NCBI RefSeq assembly: GCF_040719375.1
Contig: NZ_JBFDTP010000001.1
Location: 1,178,001 to 1,242,000 of the forward strand
Source of the DNA: Clostridium sp. AN503
GTDB lineage: Bacteria > Bacillota > Clostridia > Lachnospirales > Lachnospiraceae
Reading direction: 5' to 3'
DNA length: 64,000 nt
A program made the translations under genes and the position numbers. The notes under the pieces are model-generated. The model saw only the letters and a list, made by a program, of their open reading frames with translations. It did not search any database and was not told where the DNA came from. Below, one piece after another: positions 53,155 to 61,919 of this stretch. Position 1 is the first letter of the stretch; each line of letters starts with the position of its first letter.

Positions 53155-54090
53155 ATGGAAAAAGAATTACAGACAGAGAAACTCATTGTATCAGAAGAAA
53201 CGGTAAAAAACTTGATATTTACAGTACGCAATCAGCAGGTTATGCTTGACAGTGATCTGGCAAACCTTTATCAAGTAGAGACAAAACGACTGAATGAAGC
53301 TATAAAAAGAAATATTGCAAGATTCCCAACGGAGTTCCGTTTTCAGTTAACAGAGGAAGAATATTGTTTGCTAAAGTCCAAAACTATGAACTTGGCAGAA
53401 AATGCGGAGGGCAAAGGTGGAAGAAGATATCTGCCGTATGTTTTTACGGAGCAGGGAATAGCGATGCTTTCAGCGGTTTTAAGAAGTGATGTGGCTATAC
53501 AGGTAAGTATTAATATTATGAATGCCTTTGTAGCTATGAGAAAATTTCTGGTGAATAATGCACTTTTATTTGAACGTATCAATGAAATTGAAGTTCGGCA
53601 ATTGGAGCATAAAAAGGATACGGACAGGAAGTTTGATCAGGTGTTTGATTATATCGCTGAATATGGTGAATCGACACAAAAAATATTCTTTGATGGACAG
53701 ATTTATGATGCATTTAGTTTGCTGGTTAATCTGGTGAGCAGTGCAGAGAAATCACTTATTCTGGTTGACAATTACGTGGACATAGGGACTTTGAATATTT
53801 TAGCAAAGAAGAAAATGGGAGTATCTGTCTGCATTTACACAGCAAAGCGTACTAAATTGACAGGGATTGATGTGGAAAAATTTAACAGCCAATATTCTCA
53901 ACTGGATATAAAGTATACGGGAGCGTTCCATGACCGTTTTCTTATTATAGATGATGACAGAGCATATCATGTAGGGGCGTCTTTAAAAGACGCAGGAAAA
54001 AAGTGCTTTGCGATAACCTTATTGGAAGATGGATCATTTATAAAAGATATTTTACAGAGATTGGAGCTTGAATCAGAGGAAAGGGCCTGA
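53155..54090 (+). CDS. ORF6N-domain protein with PLD-like C-terminus
   Basis: A 311-residue protein. Residues 14-100 form an ORF6N DNA-binding domain (FTVRNQQVMLDSDLANLYQV, NEAIKRNIARFPTEFRFQL, PYVFTEQGIAMLSAVLRSD), a domain frequent in phage antirepressors. A helical linker follows. From about residue 185 a phospholipase-D-like fold appears, with YTGAFHDRFLIIDDDRAYHV near residue 260 resembling one HxK(4)D half-site with Arg in place of Lys. The gene is plainly AT-richer than its neighbours, like dinD, and stands alone between terminators, which suggests acquisition. Its role may be phage- or defence-related; this is inference. Confidence 0.85.
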   Translation: MEKELQTEKLIVSEETVKNLIFTVRNQQVMLDSDLANLYQVETKRLNEAIKRNIARFPTEFRFQLTEEEYCLLKSKTMNLAENAEGKGGRRYLPYVFTEQGIAMLSAVLRSDVAIQVSINIMNAFVAMRKFLVNNALLFERINEIEVRQLEHKKDTDRKFDQVFDYIAEYGESTQKIFFDGQIYDAFSLLVNLVSSAEKSLILVDNYVDIGTLNILAKKKMGVSVCIYTAKRTKLTGIDVEKFNSQYSQLDIKYTGAFHDRFLIIDDDRAYHVGASLKDAGKKCFAITLLEDGSFIKDILQRLELESEERA

Positions 54091-54141
54091 TCAGGTAAAT
54101 GGTACATACTGAAAGATCCGGTGGCTTTTCTATTTTCCCGA

Positions 54142-54150
54142 TGCTATAAT
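54142..54150 (+). promoter_or_regulatory. extended -10 promoter of the sigma-54 activator gene
   Basis: TGCTATAAT at 54142-54150 is a consensus extended -10 element. It lies about 26 bases before the activator ATG and is of sigma-A type, so the activator itself is not made from a sigma-54 promoter. Confidence 0.5.
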
Positions 54151-54175
54151 AGAACAGGAAAATGGACGGAAATAC

Positions 54176-55954
54176 ATGGAAAGGACAGCATTTATGCCCA
54201 GCATACTTTTAGAAATCCAGGAAACGGTAATGAAATACGCGGATATCATGTCCAAGATCGCGCAGATCGAGGTGGAGGTTGTGGATGAGACCCTTTACCG
54301 CGTGGCGGGTACCGGGATCTTCAGGCAGCATGTGAATGAGGACATGGCCCAGGAAGGGTATGTATACAGACATATCCTTCGGACTGGGAATGAAGTGATC
54401 ATCTACAATCCGGGTAAAGAGGACCTATGCCAGAACTGCCCGAAGAAAGACATCTGCAGCGAGAAAATCGAGATTTCCATGCCTATCCGGCTGAACGGGG
54501 AGATCATCGGCGTCATCGGGCTGGTGGGGAGCAGTGAGGAGCAGCGGGAGCGGATCCTTTCTAATGAAAGGATGTATCTGGAGCTTCTGGAACAGATCGC
54601 GGAGTTTATCGCCGTAAAGGCGGGGGAGCTGACAGAGGCAAAGCAGCGGGCAGCGCTTCTGGATGCGCTGGACTGCGTGACCAACCATGTGGAGCGGGGG
54701 ATCCTGATCCTGGGCAGGGACGACGTGATCACCATGGCCAACGAACCGGCCAGGCGCCAGCTCTCCGTGGAGGCGCCGGAGGGGAAGCGGGCGGTGGTCA
54801 CGGCCACGGGAGATACCTTCAGCCGCCAGCATGAATATAAAGTATTGCTGGATGGAAAGGAATATTTTGTGATGGGGCATCTGTATGATCTGGACCAGGA
54901 TCCGAAACGGTATTCCAGGGTTCTGATCTTTGAGAGCACCAGGGCTATGCAGCAGCGTTTTTACGAGATCACAAACACAGTGAATCCGCTCAGTACCTTC
55001 CATATCATAGGAAGCAGCCCTCAGACCCTGCAGATGCAGGAGGAGATCAAAAAGATCGCCCGCAGCACATCCACGGTGCTGATCACCGGGGAGAGCGGCA
55101 CGGGAAAAGAGCTGGTGGCGACTGCTGTCTGGAAGGCCAGCGACCGGCGGGAAAATCGTTTTATCGCGATCAACTGCGGAGCCATACCGGAACCGCTTTT
55201 GGAGTCGGAGCTGTTCGGTTATGTGAAAGGCGCGTTCACGGGGGCGGATCCCAACGGGCGCATGGGCAAGTTTGAGCTTGCCAATAAGGGCGTCATATTC
55301 CTGGACGAGATCGGAGACATGCCGCTGTACCTTCAGGTGAAGCTTCTGCGGGTCATCCAGGAGCGCAAGATCATCCGCATCGGTTCCAACCAGGTGATCC
55401 CCATCGATGTGAGGATCATAGCGGCCACCAACAAGAATTTAAAGGAGATGATGGCGGAAAACAAGTTCCGGGAGGATCTGTATTACCGCCTGAACGTGAT
55501 CCCCCTTAAGATCGCGCCTCTGCGGGAGCGGCGGGAAGATATCAAGGATCTGGTCTATTATTTTGCGAACCGTTATTCCAGCCTTTTTGGGAAGAATCTT
55601 ATGAAGATATCGGAGGAGACCATGAAGCTTCTCCATGAATATCCATGGTACGGCAATATCCGGGAGCTGGAAAATACGGTGGAGTTCATGATCAATATGA
55701 TGGAGGAGGACGGCATACTGGATGTGAGGACCCTGCCGGCCAATATCTCCGGTCAGCAGAGCCCGGAGATATTGGCCGGGGCGGACAGGCCGGAACAACC
55801 CAAGGATACGGTCGTGCCGCTTAAAGAACTGGAGCGGGCGGAGATCCAGAAAGCTCTTCGTATCTGCGGAAATGACACGGAAGGGAAGAAGAAGGCGGCT
55901 AAGATGCTGGGGATTGGACTGGCGACCTTGTACCGGAGGATGGAGGCGGATTGA
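54176..55954 (+). CDS. sigma-54-dependent transcriptional activator
   Basis: A 592-residue enhancer-binding protein. The N-terminal sensor (about 1-155) holds a cysteine cluster, C85-x2-C88-x5-C94 (LCQNCPKKDIC), and is followed by a PAS-like domain to about 260. The AAA+ domain has Walker A GESGTGKE near 303, an intact GAFTGA near 352 and Walker B VIFLDEIGDMP. A Fis-type helix-turn-helix ends the protein (KKKAAKMLGIGLATLYRRM). It should activate sigma-54 polymerase. The neighbouring -24/-12 promoter and repeats are its likely targets, and the layout resembles YgeV in the E. coli yge cluster. An ATG at 54194 is an alternative start. Confidence 0.92.
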   Translation: MERTAFMPSILLEIQETVMKYADIMSKIAQIEVEVVDETLYRVAGTGIFRQHVNEDMAQEGYVYRHILRTGNEVIIYNPGKEDLCQNCPKKDICSEKIEISMPIRLNGEIIGVIGLVGSSEEQRERILSNERMYLELLEQIAEFIAVKAGELTEAKQRAALLDALDCVTNHVERGILILGRDDVITMANEPARRQLSVEAPEGKRAVVTATGDTFSRQHEYKVLLDGKEYFVMGHLYDLDQDPKRYSRVLIFESTRAMQQRFYEITNTVNPLSTFHIIGSSPQTLQMQEEIKKIARSTSTVLITGESGTGKELVATAVWKASDRRENRFIAINCGAIPEPLLESELFGYVKGAFTGADPNGRMGKFELANKGVIFLDEIGDMPLYLQVKLLRVIQERKIIRIGSNQVIPIDVRIIAATNKNLKEMMAENKFREDLYYRLNVIPLKIAPLRERREDIKDLVYYFANRYSSLFGKNLMKISEETMKLLHEYPWYGNIRELENTVEFMINMMEEDGILDVRTLPANISGQQSPEILAGADRPEQPKDTVVPLKELERAEIQKALRICGNDTEGKKKAAKMLGIGLATLYRRMEAD

Positions 55955-55958
55955 GGGC

Positions 55959-56015
55959 ATTCTCATAATGAGAAAAATAAATTCTCAAAGTGATAATAAA
56001 TTCTCAAAATGATAA
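55959..56015 (+). promoter_or_regulatory. three activator-binding repeats (candidate UAS)
   Basis: ATTCTCATAATGAGAA (55959-55974), ATTCTCAAAGTGATAA (55981-55996) and ATTCTCAAAATGATAA (56000-56015) are near-identical dyads built on TTCTCA-n3-TGAGAA. They are spaced 22 and 19 bases start to start, about two helical turns. They lie 172-228 bases upstream of a -24/-12 promoter, the normal place for enhancer sites. Confidence 0.8.
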
Positions 56016-56059
56016 CACAGAAACAATAGACGTATCCAACAAAATGGCAGTTATAAAAG

Positions 56060-56095
56060 CGCATTGAAATCATCTGAAGATTTCAATGCGTTTTT
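56060..56095 (+). terminator. terminator of the activator gene
   Basis: CGCATTGAAATC (56060-56071) pairs exactly with GATTTCAATGCG (56079-56090), followed by TTTTT. It isolates the activator transcript from the sigma-54 promoter downstream. Confidence 0.9.
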
Positions 56096-56186
56096 CATGT
56101 CAAAACGCACAAAACCGAAAACCTATTTTTGCACACTTTTCACAAAACCAAAGTCCCAAGATCAAAATTCAGCCAAAACCGAAAAC

Positions 56187-56203
56187 TTGGCACGCTACTT
56201 GCT
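56187..56203 (+). promoter_or_regulatory. sigma-54 (-24/-12) promoter of the dpaL operon
   Basis: TTGGCACGCTACTTGCT matches the sigma-54 consensus, with GG and GC separated by exactly ten bases. The predicted start is near 56214, about 60 bases before the diaminopropionate lyase gene. An activator gene of the right type and candidate UAS repeats lie just upstream. Confidence 0.9.
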
Positions 56204-56276
56204 CTAAATAAGAGTAGACGGAGCGGTGATGATCCAGAACCGTTGCGAGTAAACAAACTTAAAGGAGAGAGTTGAT

Positions 56277-57476
56277 ATGAAAGAGGAGTTCAAATTAGTC
56301 CAGTATGACCGCAAAGCTGGTCAGAAATACAACCTGGATTTCCTGGGACTTGAGAGTGCAAAGGAAGTGCATCATTTCCACGCAAGCTTCCCGGTATATA
56401 AAGAGACCCCCCTCGCCGAGCTGAAAGAGACGGCAAAGGATATGGGGCTTGCGGATATCTATGTGAAGGATGAGTCTTACCGGTTTGGGCTCAACGCATT
56501 TAAGGTGCTGGGCGGCAGCTACGCGATCGGTAATTACCTGGCAAAACGCCTGGGTAAGAATATTTCTGAGATGCCTTACGAAAAGCTGGTGTCCGAGGAT
56601 GTGAAAAAAGAGCTGGGGGAAATCACCTTTGTGACGGCTACAGACGGAAACCATGGCAGAGGCGTTGCGTGGACCGCACGCCAGCTGCAGCAGAAAGCAG
56701 TAGTCTATATGCCGAAGGGCAGCGCCGCAGAGCGTCTCAACAACATCCTGGCGGAGGGAGCGGACGCTTCCATCACGGAGCTTAATTACGACGAGGCCGT
56801 GCGGCTTGCCAACAGCCAGGCGGAGGAAAAAGGCTGGGTGATGGTTCAGGATACTGCCTGGGACGGATACGAAGACATCCCAACCTGGATCATGCAGGGC
56901 TACGGGACCATGGCATACGAGGCATACACACAGCTTCCGGAAAAACCGACCCACATCTTTTTACAGGCAGGCGTTGGGTCCATGGCGGGAGCGGTTGCAG
57001 GATTCTTCTCCGCAGTGTACGGCGAGGACAGACCGATCATCACCGTGGTAGAGCCGAATAAGGCGGACTGCGTGTTCCGCACCGCAGAGGCGGCGGACGG
57101 CAAGCTCCATTTTGTGACAGGCGATATGGATACGATCATGGCAGGTTTAGCCTGCGGCGAGCCGTGCAGTATCGGCTGGAACGTGCTCCGTGACTATGCC
57201 GACAACTTCATTTCCTGCCCCGATTACGCGGCGGCCCAGGGCATGAGGATCCTTGGAAACCCGGCAGCCGGAGATAACAAAGTGGTGTCCGGGGAGAGCG
57301 GCGCGGCGGCATTTGGCTGTGTGGCGGAGATCATGAGGAATCCAGAGCTGGCAGAGCTGAAAGTCAAACTTAAGCTGGATGAAAATTCCCGGGTACTGTT
57401 CTTCAGCACCGAGGGCGACACGGATAAGGAAAATTATAAAGCGATCGTCTGGGACGGTTTATACCCGAGACGGTAA
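56277..57476 (+). CDS. dpaL: diaminopropionate ammonia-lyase (YgeX/DpaL)
   Basis: A 399-residue fold-type II PLP enzyme. The Schiff-base lysine is K76 in YRFGLNAFKVLGGSYAIG. The substrate-side TATDGNHGRGVAW and the phosphate-binding glycine loop QAGVGSMAGAVAGFF are present. DpaL splits 2,3-diaminopropionate (D or L) to pyruvate and two ammonia through an aminoacrylate intermediate. AAAGGAGAGAG precedes the ATG. It is the first gene after the sigma-54 promoter, and a YgeY-type gene follows 46 bases later, as in E. coli ygeX-ygeY. Confidence 0.93.
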   Translation: MKEEFKLVQYDRKAGQKYNLDFLGLESAKEVHHFHASFPVYKETPLAELKETAKDMGLADIYVKDESYRFGLNAFKVLGGSYAIGNYLAKRLGKNISEMPYEKLVSEDVKKELGEITFVTATDGNHGRGVAWTARQLQQKAVVYMPKGSAAERLNNILAEGADASITELNYDEAVRLANSQAEEKGWVMVQDTAWDGYEDIPTWIMQGYGTMAYEAYTQLPEKPTHIFLQAGVGSMAGAVAGFFSAVYGEDRPIITVVEPNKADCVFRTAEAADGKLHFVTGDMDTIMAGLACGEPCSIGWNVLRDYADNFISCPDYAAAQGMRILGNPAAGDNKVVSGESGAAAFGCVAEIMRNPELAELKVKLKLDENSRVLFFSTEGDTDKENYKAIVWDGLYPRR

Positions 57477-57522
57477 ATGTAAAGGCAGCATTGGAAAATA
57501 TAAAATTCAGGAGGATGGTAAG

Positions 57523-58704
57523 ATGGTAAAAGAGAGAGACGATCAGGTGGTTTCATTATGTCAGAAGCTGGTGCAGCAGAAGAGCTACTCCGGGCATGAG
57601 GACGGAGTGGTGGAAGTCCTTTCCGCCAACATGAAGGAGATGGGCTTCGATGAGGTAACGGTTGACAGGTACGGCAACATCATTGGCTGCATTAAGGGCA
57701 GCCGTCCGGGCAAGAAGCTTTTGTTTGACGGACACATTGATACAGTGCCGGTGACAGAGGAAGCCGAGTGGCAGTATCCGCCGTTCGCAGCTGAGATCCA
57801 TGAGGGAAAGATCTACGGCAGAGGCACCAGCGACATGAAGGGCGCGGTTGCAGCCATGACCTGCGCGGCAGCAAACTTTGCAAAAGATACCGGTAAGGAT
57901 TTTGCAGGTGAGATCTATGTGGCGGGCGTTGTCCATGAGGAGTGCTTTGAAGGCGTTGCAGCCCGGGAGATCAGCAGACAGGTACAGCCTGATTACGTTG
58001 TGATCGGTGAAGCTTCCCAGTTAAACTTAAAGATCGGGCAGAGAGGCAGAGCGGAGATCGTGGTTGAGACCATCGGAAAACCGTGCCATTCCGCAAATCC
58101 GGAGAAGGGCATCAACGCCGTTTATAAGATGGCAAAGGTCATCGAGGCCATCCGTACCTTGGAGCCGACCCACCATGACACCCTGGGCGACGGCATCCTG
58201 GAGCTTACCGACATCAAATCCGCTCCCTATCCGGGCGCGTCCGTAGTGCCGGAGTACTGCCGGGCCACCTACGACAGACGCCTTCTGGTAGGCGAGACCA
58301 AAGAGAGCGTGCTTGCACCGATTAAAGAGCTGTTAGATAAGCTGATGGCGGAGGACCCGCAGCTCAAGGTAAAGGTTTCCTACGCGGTAGGCAGGGAAAA
58401 ATGCCACACCGGCAGCGAGATCGAGGGCGAGCGTTTCTTCCCGGGCTGGCTGTATGACAAGAACGACGATTTCGTCCAGGATGTATACGCAAAGCTTATG
58501 GAGAAAGGATTTACACCGGAGATCACCCAGTATAACTTCTGCACCAACGGAAGCCACTACGCAGGGGAAGCCGGGATCAAGACCTTCGGCCTGGGGCCGT
58601 CCAAGGAGAATCTGGCCCACACGCTTAACGAGTACATTGAAGTGGAACAGCTTACCAAAGTAACAGAGTGCTACTACGGGGTTATGGAAGCGCTGTTAAA
58701 ATAA
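57523..58704 (+). CDS. YgeY family M20-type hydrolase
   Basis: A 393-residue metallo-hydrolase of the M20/ArgE-DapE group. Metal-ligand stretches are LLFDGHIDTVPV near residue 65 and YGRGTSDMKGAVAAM near 98. The catalytic Glu pair region is VVHEECFEGVA near 136, and a dimerisation lid follows. A late FCTNGSHYAGEAGI supplies the final histidine. YgeY proteins are linked to the selenium-metabolism/purine cluster in E. coli and are thought to remove an acyl or carbamoyl group from an amino acid; the substrate is not established. AGGAGG is before the ATG at 57523. Member of the sigma-54 operon. Confidence 0.9.
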   Translation: MVKERDDQVVSLCQKLVQQKSYSGHEDGVVEVLSANMKEMGFDEVTVDRYGNIIGCIKGSRPGKKLLFDGHIDTVPVTEEAEWQYPPFAAEIHEGKIYGRGTSDMKGAVAAMTCAAANFAKDTGKDFAGEIYVAGVVHEECFEGVAAREISRQVQPDYVVIGEASQLNLKIGQRGRAEIVVETIGKPCHSANPEKGINAVYKMAKVIEAIRTLEPTHHDTLGDGILELTDIKSAPYPGASVVPEYCRATYDRRLLVGETKESVLAPIKELLDKLMAEDPQLKVKVSYAVGREKCHTGSEIEGERFFPGWLYDKNDDFVQDVYAKLMEKGFTPEITQYNFCTNGSHYAGEAGIKTFGLGPSKENLAHTLNEYIEVEQLTKVTECYYGVMEALLK

Positions 58705-58731
58705 AGAGAAAAAGGAAATGGGGGATTTACA

Positions 58732-60210
58732 ATGAGCAGTACACAGACAACAGCATTAGTTATTATCCTGTTATACATGGCAGCAACCGTAGCTATCGGT
58801 TTGATCGCATCACGCATGAAACAGTCCAAAGAAGCGAAGCAGAGCAACGATGATTTCCTGATGGCAAGCAAATCCTTAGGGCCGGTAGTTCTTGCGGCAA
58901 CCCTGTTTGCAGCCAACACAGGCGGCGCCAGCACTACAGGTATCGCCACCAACGTCCATACATACGGGCTTTCCGCCTGCTGGTATGTGATCGCGGCAGG
59001 GATCGGCTTCGTCCTGGTATCCTTTATTGCGCCTTACTTCAGAAAAGCACAGGCCAACACGGTGCCGGAGATCATCAGCAAGCGGTACGGCAAAGCGTCC
59101 CATATCTTTACGGCCTTTACCTCCATCGCGGCCCTCTTTATGGCGACCGGAGCACAGATCATCGCGACTGCGTCCATCATCAATGTGGTTACCGGGCTTT
59201 CTTTCCAGGCAGCAGCGATCGTGACCACCATTGTAGTTATCATTTACACCATGGTCGGCGGTTTTAAATCCGTTACGGCAGCCAACATGATGCATGTGCT
59301 GTTCATTACCGTAGGCATGACCATCGCCATGTTCATCATGGTGAACAACAGTGCGGTAGGTGGTTTTGGCGCACTGTTTGAGAAGGCAAAGGCAGTTTCA
59401 GCAGAGGCAGGAAATGGTCTGGATCTGACCAGTATGACCAAGATCGGTATTCCTACCGTGGCCGGCTATATCGCCATGTACTTTATGACCTTCCCGACCG
59501 GACAGGAGATCGTGCAGACCTACTGTTCCGCTAAAAACGGCAAAGCAGCTATGACCGGTTCTGTGATCGCAGGCCTGCTGTCAGCGGCGTACGCCATCGT
59601 TCCGGCTATCATCGGCCTTCTGGCCTACACCTGCATCGACGGTTTCGCAATGGGCGGAGCACAGAAGAACGCGCTGGCTGAAGCAACCATCCGTTTCTCC
59701 CCGTCCATCGTGGCAGGCCTGGTGCTTGCAGCGATTGTAGCAGCGACCATGAGCAGCGCATCCGGCAACATGATCGGTACAGCAACTATGTTTACCAACG
59801 ATATTTTCACCCCTTATATCAATAAGGGCAAAAAAGATGACCAGAAAGAGATGTGGATCTCCCGTGTGACCATGGTTGTAGTGGGCCTGGTAGGCCTGAC
59901 CGTGGCCCTGACCGCATCCAATATCATCAGCGTAATGATGGGCGCATTTGCACTCAGGAGCGCAGGCCCGTTCGCAGCATTTATCTGCGGTATCTTCTAT
60001 AAGAATGTGACTCAGAGGGCAGGATTTATCTCCATCGTGACCGGAACGATCGTTGCGGCTGTCTGGATCTATATCCTGAATACACCGTGGGGGTTGAGCG
60101 CAATGGTTCCGGGCGGAATCGCAGCATTTATCGCAATCTTCTTCTTCTCCTGGCTGGATCGGAAGAACGGCGTAGCGCCTGCACCGGCGATCAAATTTGA
60201 CGAGGACTAA
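58732..60210 (+). CDS. sodium:solute symporter family protein
   Basis: A 492-residue transporter of the SSS/LeuT-fold family with about thirteen helices. It shows FLMASKSLGPVVLAATLFAANTG early (helix 1 unwound region) and AIVAATMSSASGNMIGTATM near residue 335, which holds the typical Na2-site serines. Such carriers use sodium to import amino acids, sugars, nucleobases or carboxylates. Its place between a hydrolase and a deacylase suggests import of an acylated or D-amino acid. A good GGGGG-type site precedes the ATG, 27 bases after the YgeY gene. Confidence 0.92.
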   Translation: MSSTQTTALVIILLYMAATVAIGLIASRMKQSKEAKQSNDDFLMASKSLGPVVLAATLFAANTGGASTTGIATNVHTYGLSACWYVIAAGIGFVLVSFIAPYFRKAQANTVPEIISKRYGKASHIFTAFTSIAALFMATGAQIIATASIINVVTGLSFQAAAIVTTIVVIIYTMVGGFKSVTAANMMHVLFITVGMTIAMFIMVNNSAVGGFGALFEKAKAVSAEAGNGLDLTSMTKIGIPTVAGYIAMYFMTFPTGQEIVQTYCSAKNGKAAMTGSVIAGLLSAAYAIVPAIIGLLAYTCIDGFAMGGAQKNALAEATIRFSPSIVAGLVLAAIVAATMSSASGNMIGTATMFTNDIFTPYINKGKKDDQKEMWISRVTMVVVGLVGLTVALTASNIISVMMGAFALRSAGPFAAFICGIFYKNVTQRAGFISIVTGTIVAAVWIYILNTPWGLSAMVPGGIAAFIAIFFFSWLDRKNGVAPAPAIKFDED

Positions 60211-60305
60211 GCGCTGATATGAATGAAGCAGTGTAAATGAGCTGTAGCATAAGGATTTATGTAAGATAAAGATTTATAAAAATATAGCAGGAGAGGTATA
60301 AAATC

Positions 60306-61919
60306 ATGAAAAAACTGATTCGCAATGGCCTTGTTGTTGATGGAAGCGGCAATCCGGGGTATAAGGCAGATGTGTTGTTAAATGACGGTATCATTGAAAA
60401 GATAGCAGAAACCATTGAACTGGCGGCGGCAGAGGATGTTCAGGTGATCGACGCGTCAGGCCTTGTGGTGGCGCCGGGATTCATCGACACCCACAGCCAC
60501 AGCGATCTGCAGATCCTGGTAGAGCCGGAGGTTATGCCCAAGGTAATGCAGGGTATCACCACCGAGATCCTGGGTCAGGACGGCATCTCCATGGCACCGC
60601 TCCCGAAGCAGTACATCAGCCCCTGGAGAAAGAATCTGGCGGGGCTGGACGGTGACAGCGATGACATCGACTGGAATTTTGAGACTACTGAGAATTATTT
60701 AAAGATGATCGACGCGGTAAAACCGGGCTTAAACGAGTGCTATCTGGTTCCCCATGGCAATATCCGCATGGAGGCTATGGGCCTTGAGAACCGTCTTCCC
60801 AACGAGGAGGAGTTAGAGAAAATGCGCGCCATCACCCGCCGGGAGATGGAGGCAGGAGCCGTAGGCCTGTCCACTGGACTGATCTATATGCCGTGCGCAT
60901 ATTCCGAGTCCAAAGAGATCATCGAGATGTGTAAGGTTGTGGCGGAGTATGACGGAAGCTTTGTGATCCATCAGAGGAGCGAGGCGGACACCATTTTAGA
61001 TTCCATGGAAGAGGTCATTAAGATTGGCCGGGAGTCCGGCGTTAAGATCCACTACTCCCACTTCAAGGTTTGCGGCAAGAAGAACTGGGATAAGGTTGAC
61101 AAGGTGATGGAGCTTCTTGAGAAGGCCCAGAAAGAGGGCATCCGGGTTTCCTTCGACCAGTATCCGTATGTGGCCGGAAGCACCATGCTGGGCGTTATCC
61201 TGCCTCCGTGGGTACATGACGGCGGTACCGACAATGTGTTAAAGCGCCTGGCTGACCCGGAGCTGCGGAAAAAGATGGTCTACGATATTGAGCACGGCAT
61301 CCCCGGTTGGGATAACTTCGTGGAATTCGCCGGTCTGGACCAGATCTTCGTGACCAGCGTTAAGACTGAGAAGAACAAAGACTCCATCGGCTTGAGCCTG
61401 ACCGAGCTTGGCAAGCTGAGAGGCAAAGATCCCTATGAGGCCACCTTCGATCTTCTCTACGAGGAGGAAAATGCCGTAGGCATGGTGGATTTCTACGGAA
61501 CAGAGGAGCACGTGATCCGCATCATGAAGCGTCCGGAAATGAACGCCTGCACCGACGGCCTGCTGGGCGGCAAGCCTCATCCGCGCGTATACGGCGCATT
61601 CCCGAGAATTTTGGGAAAATATGTCCGTGAGGAGAAGGCCCTGACCTTGGAGGAAGCAGTTTATAAGATGACCAAAAAACCGGCTACCACTTTCAACATG
61701 ACCGGCAGGGGCGAGGTAAAGGAAGGATACTGCGCAGATTTTTGCATCTTCAACCCGGACACCGTGATCGACAAAGGAACCTTCATCGATCCGATCCAGT
61801 ATCCGGAAGGCATCGAGTATGTGATTATCGGCGGTGAGCTGGCGGTTGAGAACGGAAAGTACACCGGCAGGAGAAACGGCGTTGTATTAAGAAAAAAAGG
61901 AAAAGAGGTAATCAGATAA
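60306..61919 (+). CDS. N-acyl-D-amino-acid deacylase (D-aminoacylase family)
   Basis: A 537-residue amidohydrolase of the D-aminoacylase type. The metal site begins APGFIDTHSHSDLQ near residue 58, and later ligands lie in HYSHFKVCGKKNW near 241. The C-terminus has the usual PATTFNMTGRGEVKEGYCAD. At the position where many D-aminoacylases read GNCG (a zinc-ligand Cys), this one reads LGQDGIS near residue 93, so the bridging ligand may be Asp. The enzyme probably frees D-amino acids from their N-acyl forms. AGGAGAGG precedes the ATG. RidA follows with no gap. Confidence 0.9.
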   Translation: MKKLIRNGLVVDGSGNPGYKADVLLNDGIIEKIAETIELAAAEDVQVIDASGLVVAPGFIDTHSHSDLQILVEPEVMPKVMQGITTEILGQDGISMAPLPKQYISPWRKNLAGLDGDSDDIDWNFETTENYLKMIDAVKPGLNECYLVPHGNIRMEAMGLENRLPNEEELEKMRAITRREMEAGAVGLSTGLIYMPCAYSESKEIIEMCKVVAEYDGSFVIHQRSEADTILDSMEEVIKIGRESGVKIHYSHFKVCGKKNWDKVDKVMELLEKAQKEGIRVSFDQYPYVAGSTMLGVILPPWVHDGGTDNVLKRLADPELRKKMVYDIEHGIPGWDNFVEFAGLDQIFVTSVKTEKNKDSIGLSLTELGKLRGKDPYEATFDLLYEEENAVGMVDFYGTEEHVIRIMKRPEMNACTDGLLGGKPHPRVYGAFPRILGKYVREEKALTLEEAVYKMTKKPATTFNMTGRGEVKEGYCADFCIFNPDTVIDKGTFIDPIQYPEGIEYVIIGGELAVENGKYTGRRNGVVLRKKGKEVIR

